Assembly: GCA_028554755.1 (NCBI GenBank)
Contig: JAPTOF010000017.1
Location: 8,742,001-8,806,000 of the forward strand
Direction: 5' to 3'
Length of the DNA stretch: 64,000 nt
Origin: Cordia subcordata
Lineage: Eukaryota; Streptophyta; Magnoliopsida; Boraginales; Cordiaceae
Both the position numbers and the translations under genes were made by a program. This document shows, piece after piece, positions 46,771 through 59,170 of the stretch. The stretch's first letter is position 1; each line of letters starts with the position of its first letter. The notes under the pieces were generated by a model that made no database searches, was not told where the DNA came from, and saw nothing but the letters and a program-made list of their open reading frames with translations.

Positions 46771-49700
46771 TCAGCTACAAGCAGTAAAGAAATTCCTATC
46801 CAGCTTTTCATCTAGATAATCTTTTGGGCTATCCAAAGCATCTCCAGAGTAAGACCCATCAGGCTGTCGGATGCAAATATTCAGGTTGTCGGAAAGCACA
46901 GCCTCCTGGAATGCCCAAAAGTGCACACAGATTAGTTCAGCTATAAGGTTAGATATTTATACGAGACGCCCACAATGAAGAATGGTGATCAAAAAATAAA
47001 TTGTGATACAACTTTAACTTGCATATAAAGCTTTTTGCGAGCGTCACACAAGGTTTCATCAGCCAAAAGCAGTGAGATTGTTAAGTGATCATATAATAAG
47101 AAAAACATTCTGATTAAACAACTTTAGTCATCCCCTTCTAACAGGGTTTAAGACAAAGTTACATATATACACAAGTGATCATATTCAAGGCCCGCATGGT
47201 CCTCGCCTTTGCGATCCTATGCTCAATGTTTAAGAGGTTCCAGGAGCTGGTCTTGGTATACATTAAGCTTGCACTGACCATTCTGATTGAAGTTCATATT
47301 AGTCAGAAATTAATAAATGCCTCCTACAAAGTAATCCTGAAAATGGGACATTGATAAGAATGTTTTGGGGCAAGATTTTGGCTGTGGATATGATGGTTTT
47401 GAAATTGAAATGACAACTCAAAAGACAGTCATCATGCAAGAATAAATTATTTTGTTCTCAGAACATTTATGCATGGAGGACTATAAATCATGTCATAACA
47501 TTTATCGTTATTTGCAAGATATCCATGTGAGGGCCAACATAAAATTTTACGTATATGCTAGGTCAAACTGTCTACACAAACGATGGGATAATGTCCAGCC
47601 GAAAATAAGAGACAGAAGAGAAAAAGGAGAGGAAGAGTGAGAGGATGGAGTGGGGCTGGGTGAGTAAAGCATTGAGCGTATGGGTAAAGTCATATAAAGG
47701 TGGTCTCCTCCTTGGTAGATGTAGAGTATTAAGATGCAGACTTCAAACATCATTCCATCGACACACCAATTGAAAGAGGAAAATTTTGGTAGCAATTGGT
47801 AAAATTGGGGTGTATAGATAGGAAAAAGGAGATAGTGGGTCATGGATATGACTAGGTAAAGGAAACCCCATCTTATGTGAAAATAGCTTCTTAGAGTCCA
47901 TACGAGAAGCCTCTCTTTGGCTTTCTTAAGTAGAATAAAGTGCCACAGCCCCAGCTGCCGAGAGTTACTCACTTGGTACTTCTATTATTCTTTCCTCATT
48001 TCATCTTAAAATCCTAATAGAATAAAATGAGACTGCAAACTGTCAAAAGGATCCCCACGAGCAATACGAATCAGCCCTCGAGAAAAGCTCGAGATAATAT
48101 CTAGGAGGAACACACTACATAATAAAAAGCATTACCCCAGAAATGGTCCCTAAACTTTTCCAGAAAGACATATTTTTCCATGTCTCATTCAGTTCCTTTC
48201 AGTCCTTTGCATTCTAATGTTTTGTCATGATAATACAATTAGTAATGCCCCTCTATCCTTTTGATAAAGAAGACACTTGTCATATGCTGAAGTGATACAT
48301 TAAGAAAATGGAGAACTATTACCAATTGGACTACATCAGGCAAAATAACAAAATTTAGGGACCAAGAGGCATAAAATATAGCATAAGCAACAAATATATC
48401 ATTTTTAAATAAGTTTAGAAACCATTTTGTGCGATTTGACCTAAATATTTGAAACTGTGAAAACTCACAGTTGAAGTAAAACCTACTTAACTAGAAAACT
48501 CTTGAAGTTAATAACAAAGAAATGTGATGTATAAATTATTCACATTACCTGATCACCTGTGCAGTGGCCTTCTGACTGGAAGAGAATTGGGCGACATCGC
48601 TTGTCCTCATTCATTAAACTCGAATTTTGGAAATGTGCAACTAGAGCTACCTTTCCCTGGATTCTTGCATATGCCAAGGAAGCAACCTTTTCACTATTAA
48701 ACTTCTCCCACTTTTTCCCGTTGAATGTCTGCTCAAAAACATTCAGTGCAATGACTCTCTTTAATACTTTATAGATGCTCAACTTATTTTTTTTGGGGGG
48801 GGGGGGGGGGGGGGGGTTGATGGTGTTGGGGAAGGGAAAGAAAACTAACTCATTAGCTAGGACTAGATAGTGGAGTTTTTACTCTTGGTATAACAATATG
48901 CCTTGCTGCAGGAATATAACAAAGGAAAGAAATAAGGACCTGAAAGAAAGTGATGATATGTGAGGGAGACACCATATTAATGAAGGCATAACCCACATTG
49001 CACTTGTTCTGGACCAAAGAGCAAAATACATTCATCAGTCTTTGGCTTAAGGAATGAGAAAGCATTTAACCCATAAAAACAATTAAATTACCTTAAAATC
49101 AATTGGCAAGTAGAGGAAATCATATGTGCCTTCATGACTTTCATCAATAGCTGCAAGTAGCATCTTTGACGTGTACCTTAAAGGAAGAAAAGAAAAGAGC
49201 ATTAAAACATCAAAGATATGCTGTCACTGCAAAAAAGTAAGAAGTTTAACAAATTGTAATCACCCATCTCCCTTACCTAATCCCAACTACAAAGGTTTGC
49301 ATTAATTCACCAAACAAGTTCACAGAGAAAAGGATTAATGTAGATATCTCTTACTTGTTGGGAATGTTTTTAATCATCAAAGTCGTCCTAGGATCTTTCC
49401 CACTGATGATCTTGTCCAAATCAAGCTCATACTGCTTTTTGTTTTCAATCTGGTTCCCACTCTCAACCCTTCTGTTTCTACCACGGTCAGTAAGTCCCTC
49501 GTAGTTGGTTGCCCCAATTCCTCCATTCGAACCATTTCCGGAAAATAGAGGACCATTTCTTGATAGCGGTATCAGTCTAGAACGTGGAGAACCGCTTAAC
49601 GTAAAGTTTCCAGCAAAGGCCACACCCATGTTCATGACCCCCGGTGCACCCATATTTGTTAAACCATTAGTGTTGTTACAATTTAAAGCAGCAGAGCGAA

Positions 49701-52700
49701 ATGCAGCTTGGCTTATGTAAGATGTTTCTGGTGATTCTGGGAAGAACCCGAAAAGCCTCTCTGGAGGAATAACGGATGGAGCAGATCCTACAAGGTGATG
49801 TGAACCAAGGAAGGAGCCCTGCTGAGCGGAATATGGATAAGCATGTCCCTGTCGATTCACTGCAAAAGGATGCACCATTGATGATGTTTTCCAGCCAGAA
49901 GAACGGCTGTGCTCTGCTGATAGAACAGTGGGACTTCCCAAAAGAAACTGCGGACCAGAGGGTGTTCCAACAGCAGGTGTATTATCAGCAAATAGTGAAC
50001 AGGTGCAGGACTCAAACTTGAGTTCTGCTCAGAAATTGAACCAGAATGTTGATAAGCCACTTGTGCAGAGTTGACATTAGAAAATACCTGGTTAGCATGA
50101 CTAACCCTTCCAGACTCTTTACCAATTGGTGCAATCTTTGCAGGGCTTGAAGCATGTGATGGGAGAATAGATGCCAATCCAGGCAAATGATTGCTGTTCA
50201 TAGGACTGATACTTCCTACTGAAGGTGATTGACTATAACCATGCAATGGATAACGCTCAACTGGACTGCTGGCAAAAGTTGGCCAGCTCCCTATCACAGA
50301 TTGTGCACCAATTTCAGCTTTTATATAACACTACGCATGTTGAAAGTCAATCAATTACAGCATTTATTATAAATCTCATGAAAATTAAATTTAGAAAGAT
50401 ACCAGGAGGAGAATTAGGCAATGGTGAACCAACTTGATGTGGAAAGGCTCGAGCTTCATCTCTTTCTAGATCTTGACTCAGTTGCTGCACCAAGCTAGAT
50501 AACAAGAAGACAAAAAACACAGTAAGTCCCATGAACATGTAATTCACTCATAACAAAATCATAATTTTCATTCGATAGAAGCCATAGAAGGTAAAATACA
50601 AAGATGATTTTACCAAAAAATCAACATAAAGAAATGAAGCAAGTAAGCAGACTAATAAGTTCTCAGACCAAAAGTGGGTGTCTACTTACTGGAAAGAGCT
50701 ATTAGCTTGAGAAGTTGTAAGCATTCATCATTTGCCAAATCACTAAGGAGCAAATAATAAGTTCTCAGACCAAAAGTGGGTGGCTACTTAGTGGAAAGAG
50801 CTATTAGCTTGAGAAGTTGTAAACATTCATCATTTGCCAAATTACTAAGGAGCATAAACCTCTGAAAAGGTGATTAATCCTGATTCTAGCCCTTTAAATT
50901 CTCATGTACACATCAGTCATAATTAATAATGCCTATCTCTTTGCGTCTTTATTCTTCACAGAGCCCTACCATGTTCTTCTCCAGGGAATTATTTAGGAGC
51001 ACGACAGAGACACCAAAATAACTTTACATAAACATTTTCAATTGTGACAACAAAAGCACCAGGTCTAGAGGCCTTACATGTGCTGGCAGTCGGGGCTTTT
51101 TAGGCAGTGAAAATTTGCCAATAATCATTTGAGCAACATAAACAATATGAGGTGCCAAGTAGAGACAAAACAAGAAGGATAATCATTTGAGCATCATAAA
51201 CAATATGAGGCCACAAATAGAGGAGACAAAACAAGAAGGTGAACATGTCATACTAACACTCAGAAAAAACAGATGCATTGCAATGTGCGCATTTTTTCCA
51301 AACTGCTAAACCCTTCCACTCAGCTCCAATAGGACACTTAAGCTGAACCAAACAAAACCAAACTAAGAGCCCATTTGGCTTTGCTTATTTTTAAGTGCTT
51401 ATAAGCAGCTATTGCTTATAAGCAACAAGTTGCTTTTAAGCAAGTGATAAATAAGCCTAGATGTGTTTGGATAATATGTGTTTATAATCTACTAACATGT
51501 TTGGTAAATAAGTGCTTATAAGTAGCAATAGCAGTTAAAATGACTAAGGGCCTGTTTGGATTAGTTTTTTAAGTTACAATAAATTTGAAATAACTATTTA
51601 ATTTGGTTTCCAAAAAAGCTGAAATTTTGAAAAAAGCTCAAATACAGCTTTTTTTAGAAGCAAAAAATTTCAGCTTCTCAAAAAAAACTGTTAAAAAAAA
51701 CGCTTTTGAAAAACCCAATCCAAACGGGCCCTAAAAAGAGATGTCATTAATTAATGACTAATGGGATATTGTTGTAATTTGATTGTCATTTTTAAGAGTA
51801 TACATGTCTTTTTGCTCACTTTGACCACCAACTTATAAGCACCCAAAAAAAAATTAGCTCCCATCTGCTTTCTTTATGCCAGCTTATAAACAGCCACAAA
51901 TTGCTTACAAGCAGCCACAAGTTGGCTTACCAAACATGTCAAATTTTTTTTTTTTTGGCTTATAAGCTGGTCAAACCAGCTTATAAGCAAAGCCAAAAGG
52001 ACTCTAAGCCTTATCCAATTAAGTGGGTTGGCAATATGAATCTAAGGACTCAGTTCAAACAATCAGTTGCTTGATTAACTTTTTGTGGCGTGATTTTTCT
52101 ACAATGTTTCTGACAAAAAGAGCAACTTTCTGAGGGCAGTTGATGTGCCAAAATTTCAAAAACAGTTACATAGTAAAAGCTGGAGCAGAAACTAGACAAC
52201 TGGCTGTCCTGCTGACATTTTATTTCATAATCAACAGCAGAATTTCAAAAACTAAAACAAGCAAATGAGTACAGTCAATATAAACTTGAAGCAAGCCGCA
52301 TGGTCATCACCCATAATTTGAAGCACCAAGACATAAATGCATACCTTCGACGGGCTCCACCAGGCCGGCTAGGTTCAAGCTTTATGCGCTTTCCCGCTAT
52401 GTCACTCCTATTTAATGCCTTAAGGGCGAACTCTGCAGCTCTAACATCATAAAATTCTATGAACTTGTGATGCCTCTTATGAGGAGTTTCCCTGATCTGT
52501 AGTGTGTAAACAAGTAATTCACAGTCAAGCCACCTAAAAACAGCACCAATCTATAATAACATTATAAGAAGACTAGTAAAATCATCATATGTTTAGGCAT
52601 AATTAGCACCTCTTTAACTTCCCCGTAAGCCCCAAATATATGACGAAGGTCCTCACTGGATACCGAAGGGTCCAGATTGAACACTACAAGAGTACCTTGG

Positions 52701-54839
52701 TTGATATCTTTTTCTGATGGATTATCCTGGGGCAGAAGCTTTCCATTAGAAGCAAATACATCTGTTATTGCCAAGATATTTAAGAGAGTTAATCAGAGCT
52801 AACCTTGGGGATTGAAAAATGAATATCAAGTCGCCTTCTTCTTAAGGGCTTGTTTTGTAGAGCCCGCATTGCAGTTCGAGCAGCCCGTATGTCATAGTAA
52901 GAGATCATCACAAAGCCCCTATGCTTACATGCTGTATAGAGAGTTCGGATATCCCCATATTGCTACAAGATAGATCACATTGTAAATTAATGTACTCAGT
53001 CTTAACATCAACAAAATACAACACATAAGAAAGGGGATTGGGTTTCTTCTTTTATTGTTGTGTGTGTGTGGGTTGGCGCGCGCCGCGCGCCGGGGGGGCC
53101 GGGGGGGGGGGGGGGTTGGGGGGATTTGTTATTGTTGGGTTTTCTGGTCATGCAGATCTTTTCTTAGCCAATGACCAACATGCATCACGATAGAAATGGT
53201 TAAAATTGGTAAATAATCCATTCTTTTCTTACTAATTTTCACATGATAGGAAGTCCAGATTTGTAATCAATCATCGAAAGAACATGATTCTTGACACATC
53301 GACTCACAAAAGACAGGCAATGAAAGGCTTGATATCCATTTCATGCTACCAGCTAACTCTAATAAACAGTTTGGGCAGCTGAAATTCTTTTCTCTAATAT
53401 ATAACAGGCACTGCATAACTTCTAACAGTTTCCTTATCATGAACCTTCAAATAGAATTTAATTCTTGCCCTTCTATGTTGACAAGTACAAGGGGGAAAGT
53501 GTAGAAAGTATACCCTTTATATTTGAGAGTTTATGTTGCAAGAAGATGAGTGCGAATACTGGAATAGCAAAAACATTAGGGCTATTCTGCATCTGGTACT
53601 TGCTCAACAATCAAGAAATGATGAGCATACTGATTGGGTTGTAGATGCAGGTTGATGTTATATTTTTGCAAGCAGTCAATTAGCAAAGCCAACAAAATGA
53701 ACTCTCCCTTTTCTCCCCAACCAACCCAAACCCCCTCCCCCCACGCCCCCAAAAAAAATAGGAAAAAGAAAAAAGAAAGAAGAAAAAAGAAAAGGACAAA
53801 GAAAAGGAGAAGAGGAAAGAAACACCAATCAACATGTCCTCAGCTGTCAACTAAAGCATACAAAACAAAACTAAGCAACCTTAGAGCATAAATATTATCA
53901 GGATTATTCCCAAGCAGAAATAGATGTAACTAGAAAAGACAGAATTGCAAAAGGTAACAGATACCAGCCTATTCGAACAAAAACTTGGTTAAGGAAAATA
54001 CCTCAAAGAGAGCTCTTAACTCAGCATCCTCTACGTTACTGTTAATATTCCTAACGAATAATGTCCTTGAGGGATGCTCCCCATAAGGGTGTTCTCCAGA
54101 AACAGTTCCCCCACCATTTTGGAAAGAATAATGACCAGTGCTATTTCCGAGACTACCATCAGAAATGCTTAACTTTGATATGCCATTTAGTATGCTCTCA
54201 TGGGATTCAGTTTCCAGTTCTAAACCCCCTCCACTGCCAAAGAAATCATCCTCCAAATCCTCCAGCCGATTAGGCAACCCATTAAGATCAAAATCATCGG
54301 TTAGACCAGCCAACAGCTCATCTTCATCACCAGGAAGTAAACTTCCAATTGGACTTGGTTCAATGTCTTCCAGTGGATCGCTGACTTCATCCTTGATATT
54401 AAGTTTATTCAAGCTAGGGAAGCTATCATCCACCACCACACCATGCCCTTCAGATTCATTAAAGGCCACTGTAGGGGAGATAGAATGAATAAATATCCTT
54501 GAAGCAAACATAGTGTGCTATATAAGGAAAACATCATATTTACATTTTTCATGTGGAAGAACTGGCACTGAGCTAGAAAACAAGCTTGCATCACTTGACA
54601 CATGATGTGCATCAGATCCTAGGAGAGTACTCCAAGGTTTCTTCTGTTTGTTTGCTAATTGTACTCTGGACGGACCTGAACAATCATATAGAGAAACAAG
54701 GAATCATACTTGTAAAAGGTTCAATAAAGAAATGATCTACTTATCATTCCTAGTTTAATCAAAAACGAGGGAGCAAAAAGGAAAAAAAGGAAAAACCTTT
54801 GTGATTACCAGAATTGTCATCATCTAATGGTAGCTCCAT
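46771..54839 (-). CDS. MEI2-like RNA-binding protein (ML2/ML5 type), with an apparent frameshift
   Basis: Plant MEI2-like proteins bind RNA and act in meiosis and vegetative development. Coding exons: 54839-54809, 54675-54544, 54468-54002, 52962-52804, 52726-52610, 52496-52345, 50494-50403, 50290-49355, 49176-49092, 49008-48940, 48728-48549 and 46905-46771; about 851 residues if read through. RRM1 has LFVRNI and RGFVMISY, RRM2 LVVFNL and HKFIEFY, and the MEI2-specific C-terminal RRM3 LMIKNIPNK, VGYAFINMVSP and FNGKKWEKFNSEKVASLAYA. The N-terminus (MELPLDD, SSDASLFSSSVPVLPHEKL) and GEHPYGEHPSRTLFVRNI resemble Arabidopsis ML2/ML5. I chose the ATG at 54839 because its surroundings align with that short N-terminus. 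Splice phases agree except in exon 50290-49355, which is one base short: the frame changes near 49990-49992 at a T run (mRNA sense). This is a sequencing error or a loss-of-frame allele that would remove RRM3. Confidence 0.92.
48795..48816. repeat. Poly-G tract (22 G) in a MEI2-like intron
   Basis: An uninterrupted run of 22 G after a T run, inside the intron between the exons at 49008-48940 and 48728-48549. Possibly an artefact. Confidence 0.85.
50651..50855. repeat. Tandem duplication, ~102-bp unit x2, in a MEI2-like intron
   Basis: Two units, each with TAATAAGTTCTCAGACCAAA, GGAAAGAGCTATTAGCTTGA and CATTCATCATTTGCCAAAT, differ at about five positions. Low divergence suggests a recent event. 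Confidence 0.92.
51364..52007. mobile_element. Tourist-like element B3 with a second MITE nested inside
   Basis: Element 51367-52004 runs from GAGCCCATTTGGCTTTGCTT to AAGCAAAGCCAAAAGGACTC, with TAA on both sides (51364-51366, 52005-52007). The body has GCTTATAAGC-type words, giving extensive self-complementarity. MITE A9 is inserted at 51548. The whole lies in the intron between exons 52496-52345 and 50494-50403 of the MEI2-like gene, so it is transcribed. Confidence 0.82.
51545..51734. mobile_element. Tourist-like MITE copy A9, best preserved copy
   Basis: Element 51548-51731 (184 bp) has near-perfect 15-bp ends, GGGCCTGTTTGGATT and AATCCAAACGGGCCC, with TAA on both sides (51545-51547, 51732-51734). 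Being intact and nested in B3, it is younger than B3 and probably the most recent copy in the window. Confidence 0.92.
53071..53123. repeat. GC-only low-complexity tract in a MEI2-like intron
   Basis: A (GT)n start passes into GGCGCGCGCCGCGCGCC and then long G runs, a composition found nowhere else in the window. It lies in the intron between exons 54468-54002 and 52962-52804. The pattern looks like a base-calling or assembly artefact over a difficult repeat. Confidence 0.75.
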
Positions 54840-54850
54840 TGGATCACTTT

Positions 54851-56744
54851 CTGCATAAGCAATACTAAGATCAATTATCATTGAAGCTGTGATTTTAGTA
54901 ACACAGGGAAGTTCATAAGACATATAGATAGCTCCAAGCTGTTAAGTGATAAGCAATAAGTTGCACATAGTAGAAAATATAAAGAAATGTAACACCACTA
55001 GAAGCAACTGAATGTTACTACTCCAGATTCCTCCTATTTAATTCTGCAAAGTTACTAAAAGTACATTTCCATTTATGACACAAGTCTCAGAATGCTTTAG
55101 CCATATAAGTCTCATAATGAATTTCACATCATCACATGCAACTGGAGTTTGGGCAGCATCAGGAGTTAAAATGATATTGGAGAAGTCAGCTATTTCCTAT
55201 AAATGGAAAACTGGAGAGATGCGATGCAACATTAAGCAAATAAGAGAAGAAGACAATGCAAGAAATGCCTTTTTCCTGAAGAGAAACCACAGGGATATTT
55301 CACCACTGATTGCATAAGAAAAACAGGGTCTTTGCCTAAACTAGTGAAAAACATTGGTATGACATATAATCCACGGTATGGATCATATATGTGCTTGCTA
55401 AAATCATCAATAAAGCTTTTAGTTCATACTTTAGTGCCAAACTGCATAGGACAGCAAGCTAATCTATTTGGTAACCTATTTGACATCCTCCATTTCACTC
55501 CAAACACAAAGCACTGACATTAAGATGGTACTACCAACAGGAAAGCTTAAACAAGCCCCCAACATGACTTTAAATGTGTTCCCATGATTCAGTGGATTGG
55601 AGGGGTTGCTATGACAGCAGAAAAAATGGAAGCAAGTGTGCGAGGCACATGCATTACTAGGCCAGAACCATTATCACAAGAAATTTATGCCTGATAAAAT
55701 CATAAAGAAGCAAAAGCCATGATCCATCTCAAAACAATATGGTACTATACTGAGGAACAAAGGGAGCATCATTAAATGTAGTTCCTGCAAAACATACTGA
55801 GTGCAGCTTCAAAGCATCAGACCAGCTGCTAGAATTAGGCTCATTTGGATTGTCTTTTTTCAAAGCGCTTCTTTTTGGAACTTTTGAAAACAGTGCTTTT
55901 CTTAGAAGCTAAAAATTCTAGCTTCTCGAAAAATTTGTAATTGAGCTTTTTCAAAGTTTCAGCTTTTCTAAAATCTAGTCAAATACTTGTTGGTAAAAAA
56001 GACATTTTTTAAGGAAAAAAAATGCTATTCTGGGGGGGGGGGGGGGGGAAGCCAATCCAAACAGGCCTTAGTCCATTAGCAATTAAATTCCAGGACCAGG
56101 GATAACTAAGAAATCAAACACAGACAGCTGAATTATCAAACAAGAATTATCAGCTACTAATTCTAATCATAAATTCAATGCATAAATATTATCTACGATA
56201 AAGGGCAGCCGGTGCATGAAGCTCCGCAATCTCTGCTATGAGTTGGTTCAGGAAAGGGCCAGAATCATACTCCACTTTATACAAGAGTAGTTTTCACCAC
56301 TCAAATGGAGGTCACACATTGACACCCACATCATTAGCCTTGCAACAAAACTCAATGCATGAGTGTAGTTACTTCAATTCAAGAAAACATGTCAAAATAA
56401 TCAGTTTTGCCCTCGGGTCAACACAATATAATGAACAAAAACCCAAATGAATTTAATCAATTTCTATCAACTAAAAAGACCCAAAATCCAAAAACCCATA
56501 AACCATTCAGCAAAGTAAACTAAAGCCACAAGTAAATATCAAAACTTTACACTTCAAAAGTCAAAAAGATCACATTTTTATATCCTTGATCACTCATAAC
56601 AACAATCAAGAACACAATCCAACACCATGCCACACTAATCATCAGCAAAAAGGAATACAAAATCCCCAAAGAGATAATCAAATTACCCACTTCAATTCCA
56701 CAGAGAAAAAAGACAAAAACCCAAGAGAGAGACAGAAAGAATAC
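54851..56744. other. Probable 5' intron of the MEI2-like gene
   Basis: The interval between the first coding exon (acceptor GCAG before 54850) and a donor GAG/GTATTC at 56745 is consistent with a 1.9-kb intron in the 5' UTR, common in this family. It carries MITE A10. No coding exon was recognised here. Confidence 0.5.
55835..56070. mobile_element. Tourist-like MITE copy A10 with TTA duplication
   Basis: Element 55838-56067 begins GGCTCATTTGGATTGTCTTT and ends CCAATCCAAACAGGCC, with TTA at 55835-55837 and 56068-56070. A 17-base G run (56032-56048) sits where other copies have a T- or A-rich stretch, so that run is suspect. Confidence 0.82.
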
Positions 56745-57060
56745 CTCAAAATGAGAGAGAATATGAAGACGACTGCTAACTGCCAAAAAAGCCGAAAAAA
56801 AAAAAGAAAGAAAAAGAAAAAAAAAGAAAAGAAAAAGGTGTTGTAAAAGGTATGAAAAAATGGTTACGTAGAAGCAGAGGAATTGTTTTCTTCTACACTT
56901 ACACTTCCTTCTCGCCCGCCTCAACACCAGCCAGCACTTACGTGTTTTATGTGTTTTGTGTGAGAGAAAGTAAAGTAGAGAGAGAAAGAGGCAACACTCA
57001 ACAAAACAAAAATGGTCCCAAGAAAAAACACACGCACACACACACTATAAAGGTAGGGAG
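56745..57060 (-). other. Probable non-coding 5' UTR exon of the MEI2-like gene
   Basis: Pyrimidine-rich on the transcribed strand, with runs of T and CTCTCT, and it ends in a donor-like GAG/GTATTC at 56745. A TATA box lies just upstream. The long minus-strand frame across it is low complexity and not considered coding. Confidence 0.45.
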
Positions 57061-57089
57061 TTCAGCCTGATTTGAGAGAAAGGTTGTCC

Positions 57090-57097
57090 TATATATA
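57090..57097 (-). promoter_or_regulatory. Candidate TATA box of the MEI2-like gene
   Basis: On the minus strand, GTTATATATAGGACAACC places a TATATATA box some 30 bases upstream of the presumed leader exon. Confidence 0.5.
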
Positions 57098-57499
57098 ACT
57101 CATTATATATAATATACATATATATATACATAAGATAATCATTACAATATTGGTTGATAATTTTGTAATTAATGATAACATAGAGGACCATAAGAAAGAG
57201 AATAAGTAAGAAGGAAGGGCAGTTTTGTTTGTATGGGTCCCACCAAATAATTTTTTCTAAAGAAAAATTCACTTACGCATGATTGTGTAAATTTAAATTG
57301 AAATGACTTACTATATTTATATTTCAATTTAAAAGAGAATAAAAGTTGACAATATAATATGTATATTTTAAGACAAAAAATATAAATGTTAGGTAAACGT
57401 CTAGACTTGAGTGATTAGATTAATTTTTTGACAGTTTACTAGGTCGTACAAGGGCTGCTCACTAAAAGATTTCTATCACACATTTTTTTAATCTACTTT

Positions 57500-57945
57500 G
57501 CATGTGGATAAGAGAAACCATTGTACTTAAATATGTTACCTAGTATTGAGTCGAATGAAAATGACACACTTTAAACAAAACAAATGGGACTGATTGAATA
57601 TTATTGGCTCAATTAACACACTAATCAACACTTAAATAACATTATTAGGTCCATATGGGCGACTCGATAAGAGGGTTATGGTGAGACGGCATTTTATAAT
57701 TTACTTAGAGTGTGATTTTAGAGGAACAATAACATTTGGTTACATTATTTAACTTGATAAACATGACACGCTTTAAACATAAGGCAAATCAAAAGACTGG
57801 GTTTAATTAATCTTTTTTGGCTGAATGAACACGCTAATTAGTCCTTTTAAGTTTCATTACATCTTACATGGACAACTTGATAAGAGATTATCATGTTCCT
57901 AAATTACTTTGCATGTGACTTAGAAAAAGATAGCATTTGTGTGAA
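57500..57945. repeat. Degenerate tandem duplication, ~220-bp unit x2
   Basis: Both units contain ACATGACACGCTTTAAACA-like, TGGCTSAATKAACACRCTAA-like and GACTTGATAAGAG-like words in the same order, with substantial divergence. Confidence 0.65.
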
Positions 57946-58142
57946 TAGCACCCCCCTCAAGCCAATTGTTTTTCTGAGCTCGCTTTTCTTTTTTGGAAAG
58001 TGTTCCTTATATTGAAACACATTGAGAAAAATTGTTGCGCAGAAACCCTTTTATTGGATTTTAGTACATTCGTAGAGTCACTAATAAAGCTTGTGATTTG
58101 GTTGTTAGATCTAGACTTAAGAATTGCTTGTCTTTACACTGG

Positions 58143-58334
58143 GTATTTAACAGTGGTGGAGCCACATTAGGTTCAGAGAAAGTCCAAGCACCCTCTAAAT
58201 TTTTTTTTTTTTTTTGGGGGAGGGGGGGGAATTATAACTATTATTTTTGTTTTTATCTTATAATAGGAGACTAAATTGTATGAAGTGGACCATCTCATAA
58301 TTAGAGTGCACCCTCTCATGATGGTAAAGAGAAA

Positions 58335-58378
<44 letters not shown>

Positions 58379-58817
58379 CATTATTGTTTTTTGGTTTTAG
58401 CCAAAAATTAAGGAAAAAAGAAAATATTTGTAATTTGTCGCCTTATGAAAATCAAGAAAGTAAAAAACAAGCAAGAATAGAAAGAAACAAAAAAGAGAAG
58501 GAAGAGAATAATAAAAAGAAAATAGCACAACAATAGATTGAATATTCACTTATATAAAGAAAGATATTTTTAATAATTAATTTTGACAACAAATTAAATA
58601 TTTAATAATTTTAAAATATGAAGTTATGTGAGAGGACCATTATAAAGTGTGGTTCTATTTACAATTGTTATAATTATTTACTTATATTCTTTGTGTATTA
58701 AAAATATTATTATTATATTAATTATTATATATTTCTATAATTAATTTTTAAATTTTTCATAAAAAATTTATGTGCTCCCCCTAAACTTGGGGTTTTGGCT
58801 CCACCACTGGTATCTAA
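58143..58817. mobile_element. Non-autonomous hAT element with 8-bp target duplication
   Basis: Element 58151-58809 (659 bp) begins CAGTGGTGGAGCCACATTAG and ends TTTTGGCTCCACCACTG, giving 14-bp terminal inverted repeats of the hAT type. Flanks GTATTTAA (58143-58150) and GTATCTAA (58810-58817) are an 8-bp duplication with one mismatch, the size hAT transposases make. There is no transposase; the inside is AT-rich with a poly-T/poly-G run and a long ATT microsatellite. Confidence 0.9.
58338..58379. repeat. ATT microsatellite inside the hAT element
   Basis: About fourteen ATT triplets; the neighbouring plus-strand open frame that translates as a leucine run is an artefact of this repeat. Confidence 0.9.
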
Positions 58818-58971
58818 TGTCCCAAGTGTTCTCCTCTTTCTTCTTATTTTTGAACTAAAACGCACTAAACTTGGTTGAATTATTATACTCTAATTTGGAT
58901 TAATGGAAGTTACGTTTTTGGAACAAGAAAAGAAAAACAAGAAGAAAAAGGAGGGACTAAAACTCTAAGAG

Positions 58972-59170
58972 CATGTTTGGCTTTCTTTATTTATATGTGC
59001 TCATGTAGGTGTTTAATTATAAGCAAAAAATTACTTATAAGTAAATGACAAATAAATTAAAAAAAAATTAAATAATGTGTACGTATAAGCTACTATGGTC
59101 AATGATTGGTACATAAGTATTTATAACTAACATTATTAGCTAAAATAATTTTTTAAAAAAAGACCTTTAA
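58972..59170. mobile_element. Partial or decayed family-B MITE (B4)
   Basis: Left end AGAGCATGTTTGGCTTTCTT and the internal words TTATAAGTAAATGACAAATA resemble copy B3. The right end (near GACCTTTAATTAG) is too diverged to fix. Confidence 0.4.

Noticed and set aside
47547..47972. 141-codon minus-strand frame in the last MEI2-like intron
   Set aside because: Hydrophobic and Ser-rich translation without domain signature; intronic and flanked by valid splice sites.
54061..54488. Plus-strand frames of 70 and 116 codons
   Set aside because: Antisense shadow of the large N-terminal MEI2-like exon; Ser/Pro-rich from the complement of its acidic codons.
56547..57041. 164-codon minus-strand frame
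   Set aside because: Phe/Leu/Ser-rich translation of a pyrimidine-rich leader and intron; no conserved motif.
58276..58536. 86-codon plus-strand frame with a leucine run
   Set aside because: Product of the ATT microsatellite inside the hAT element.
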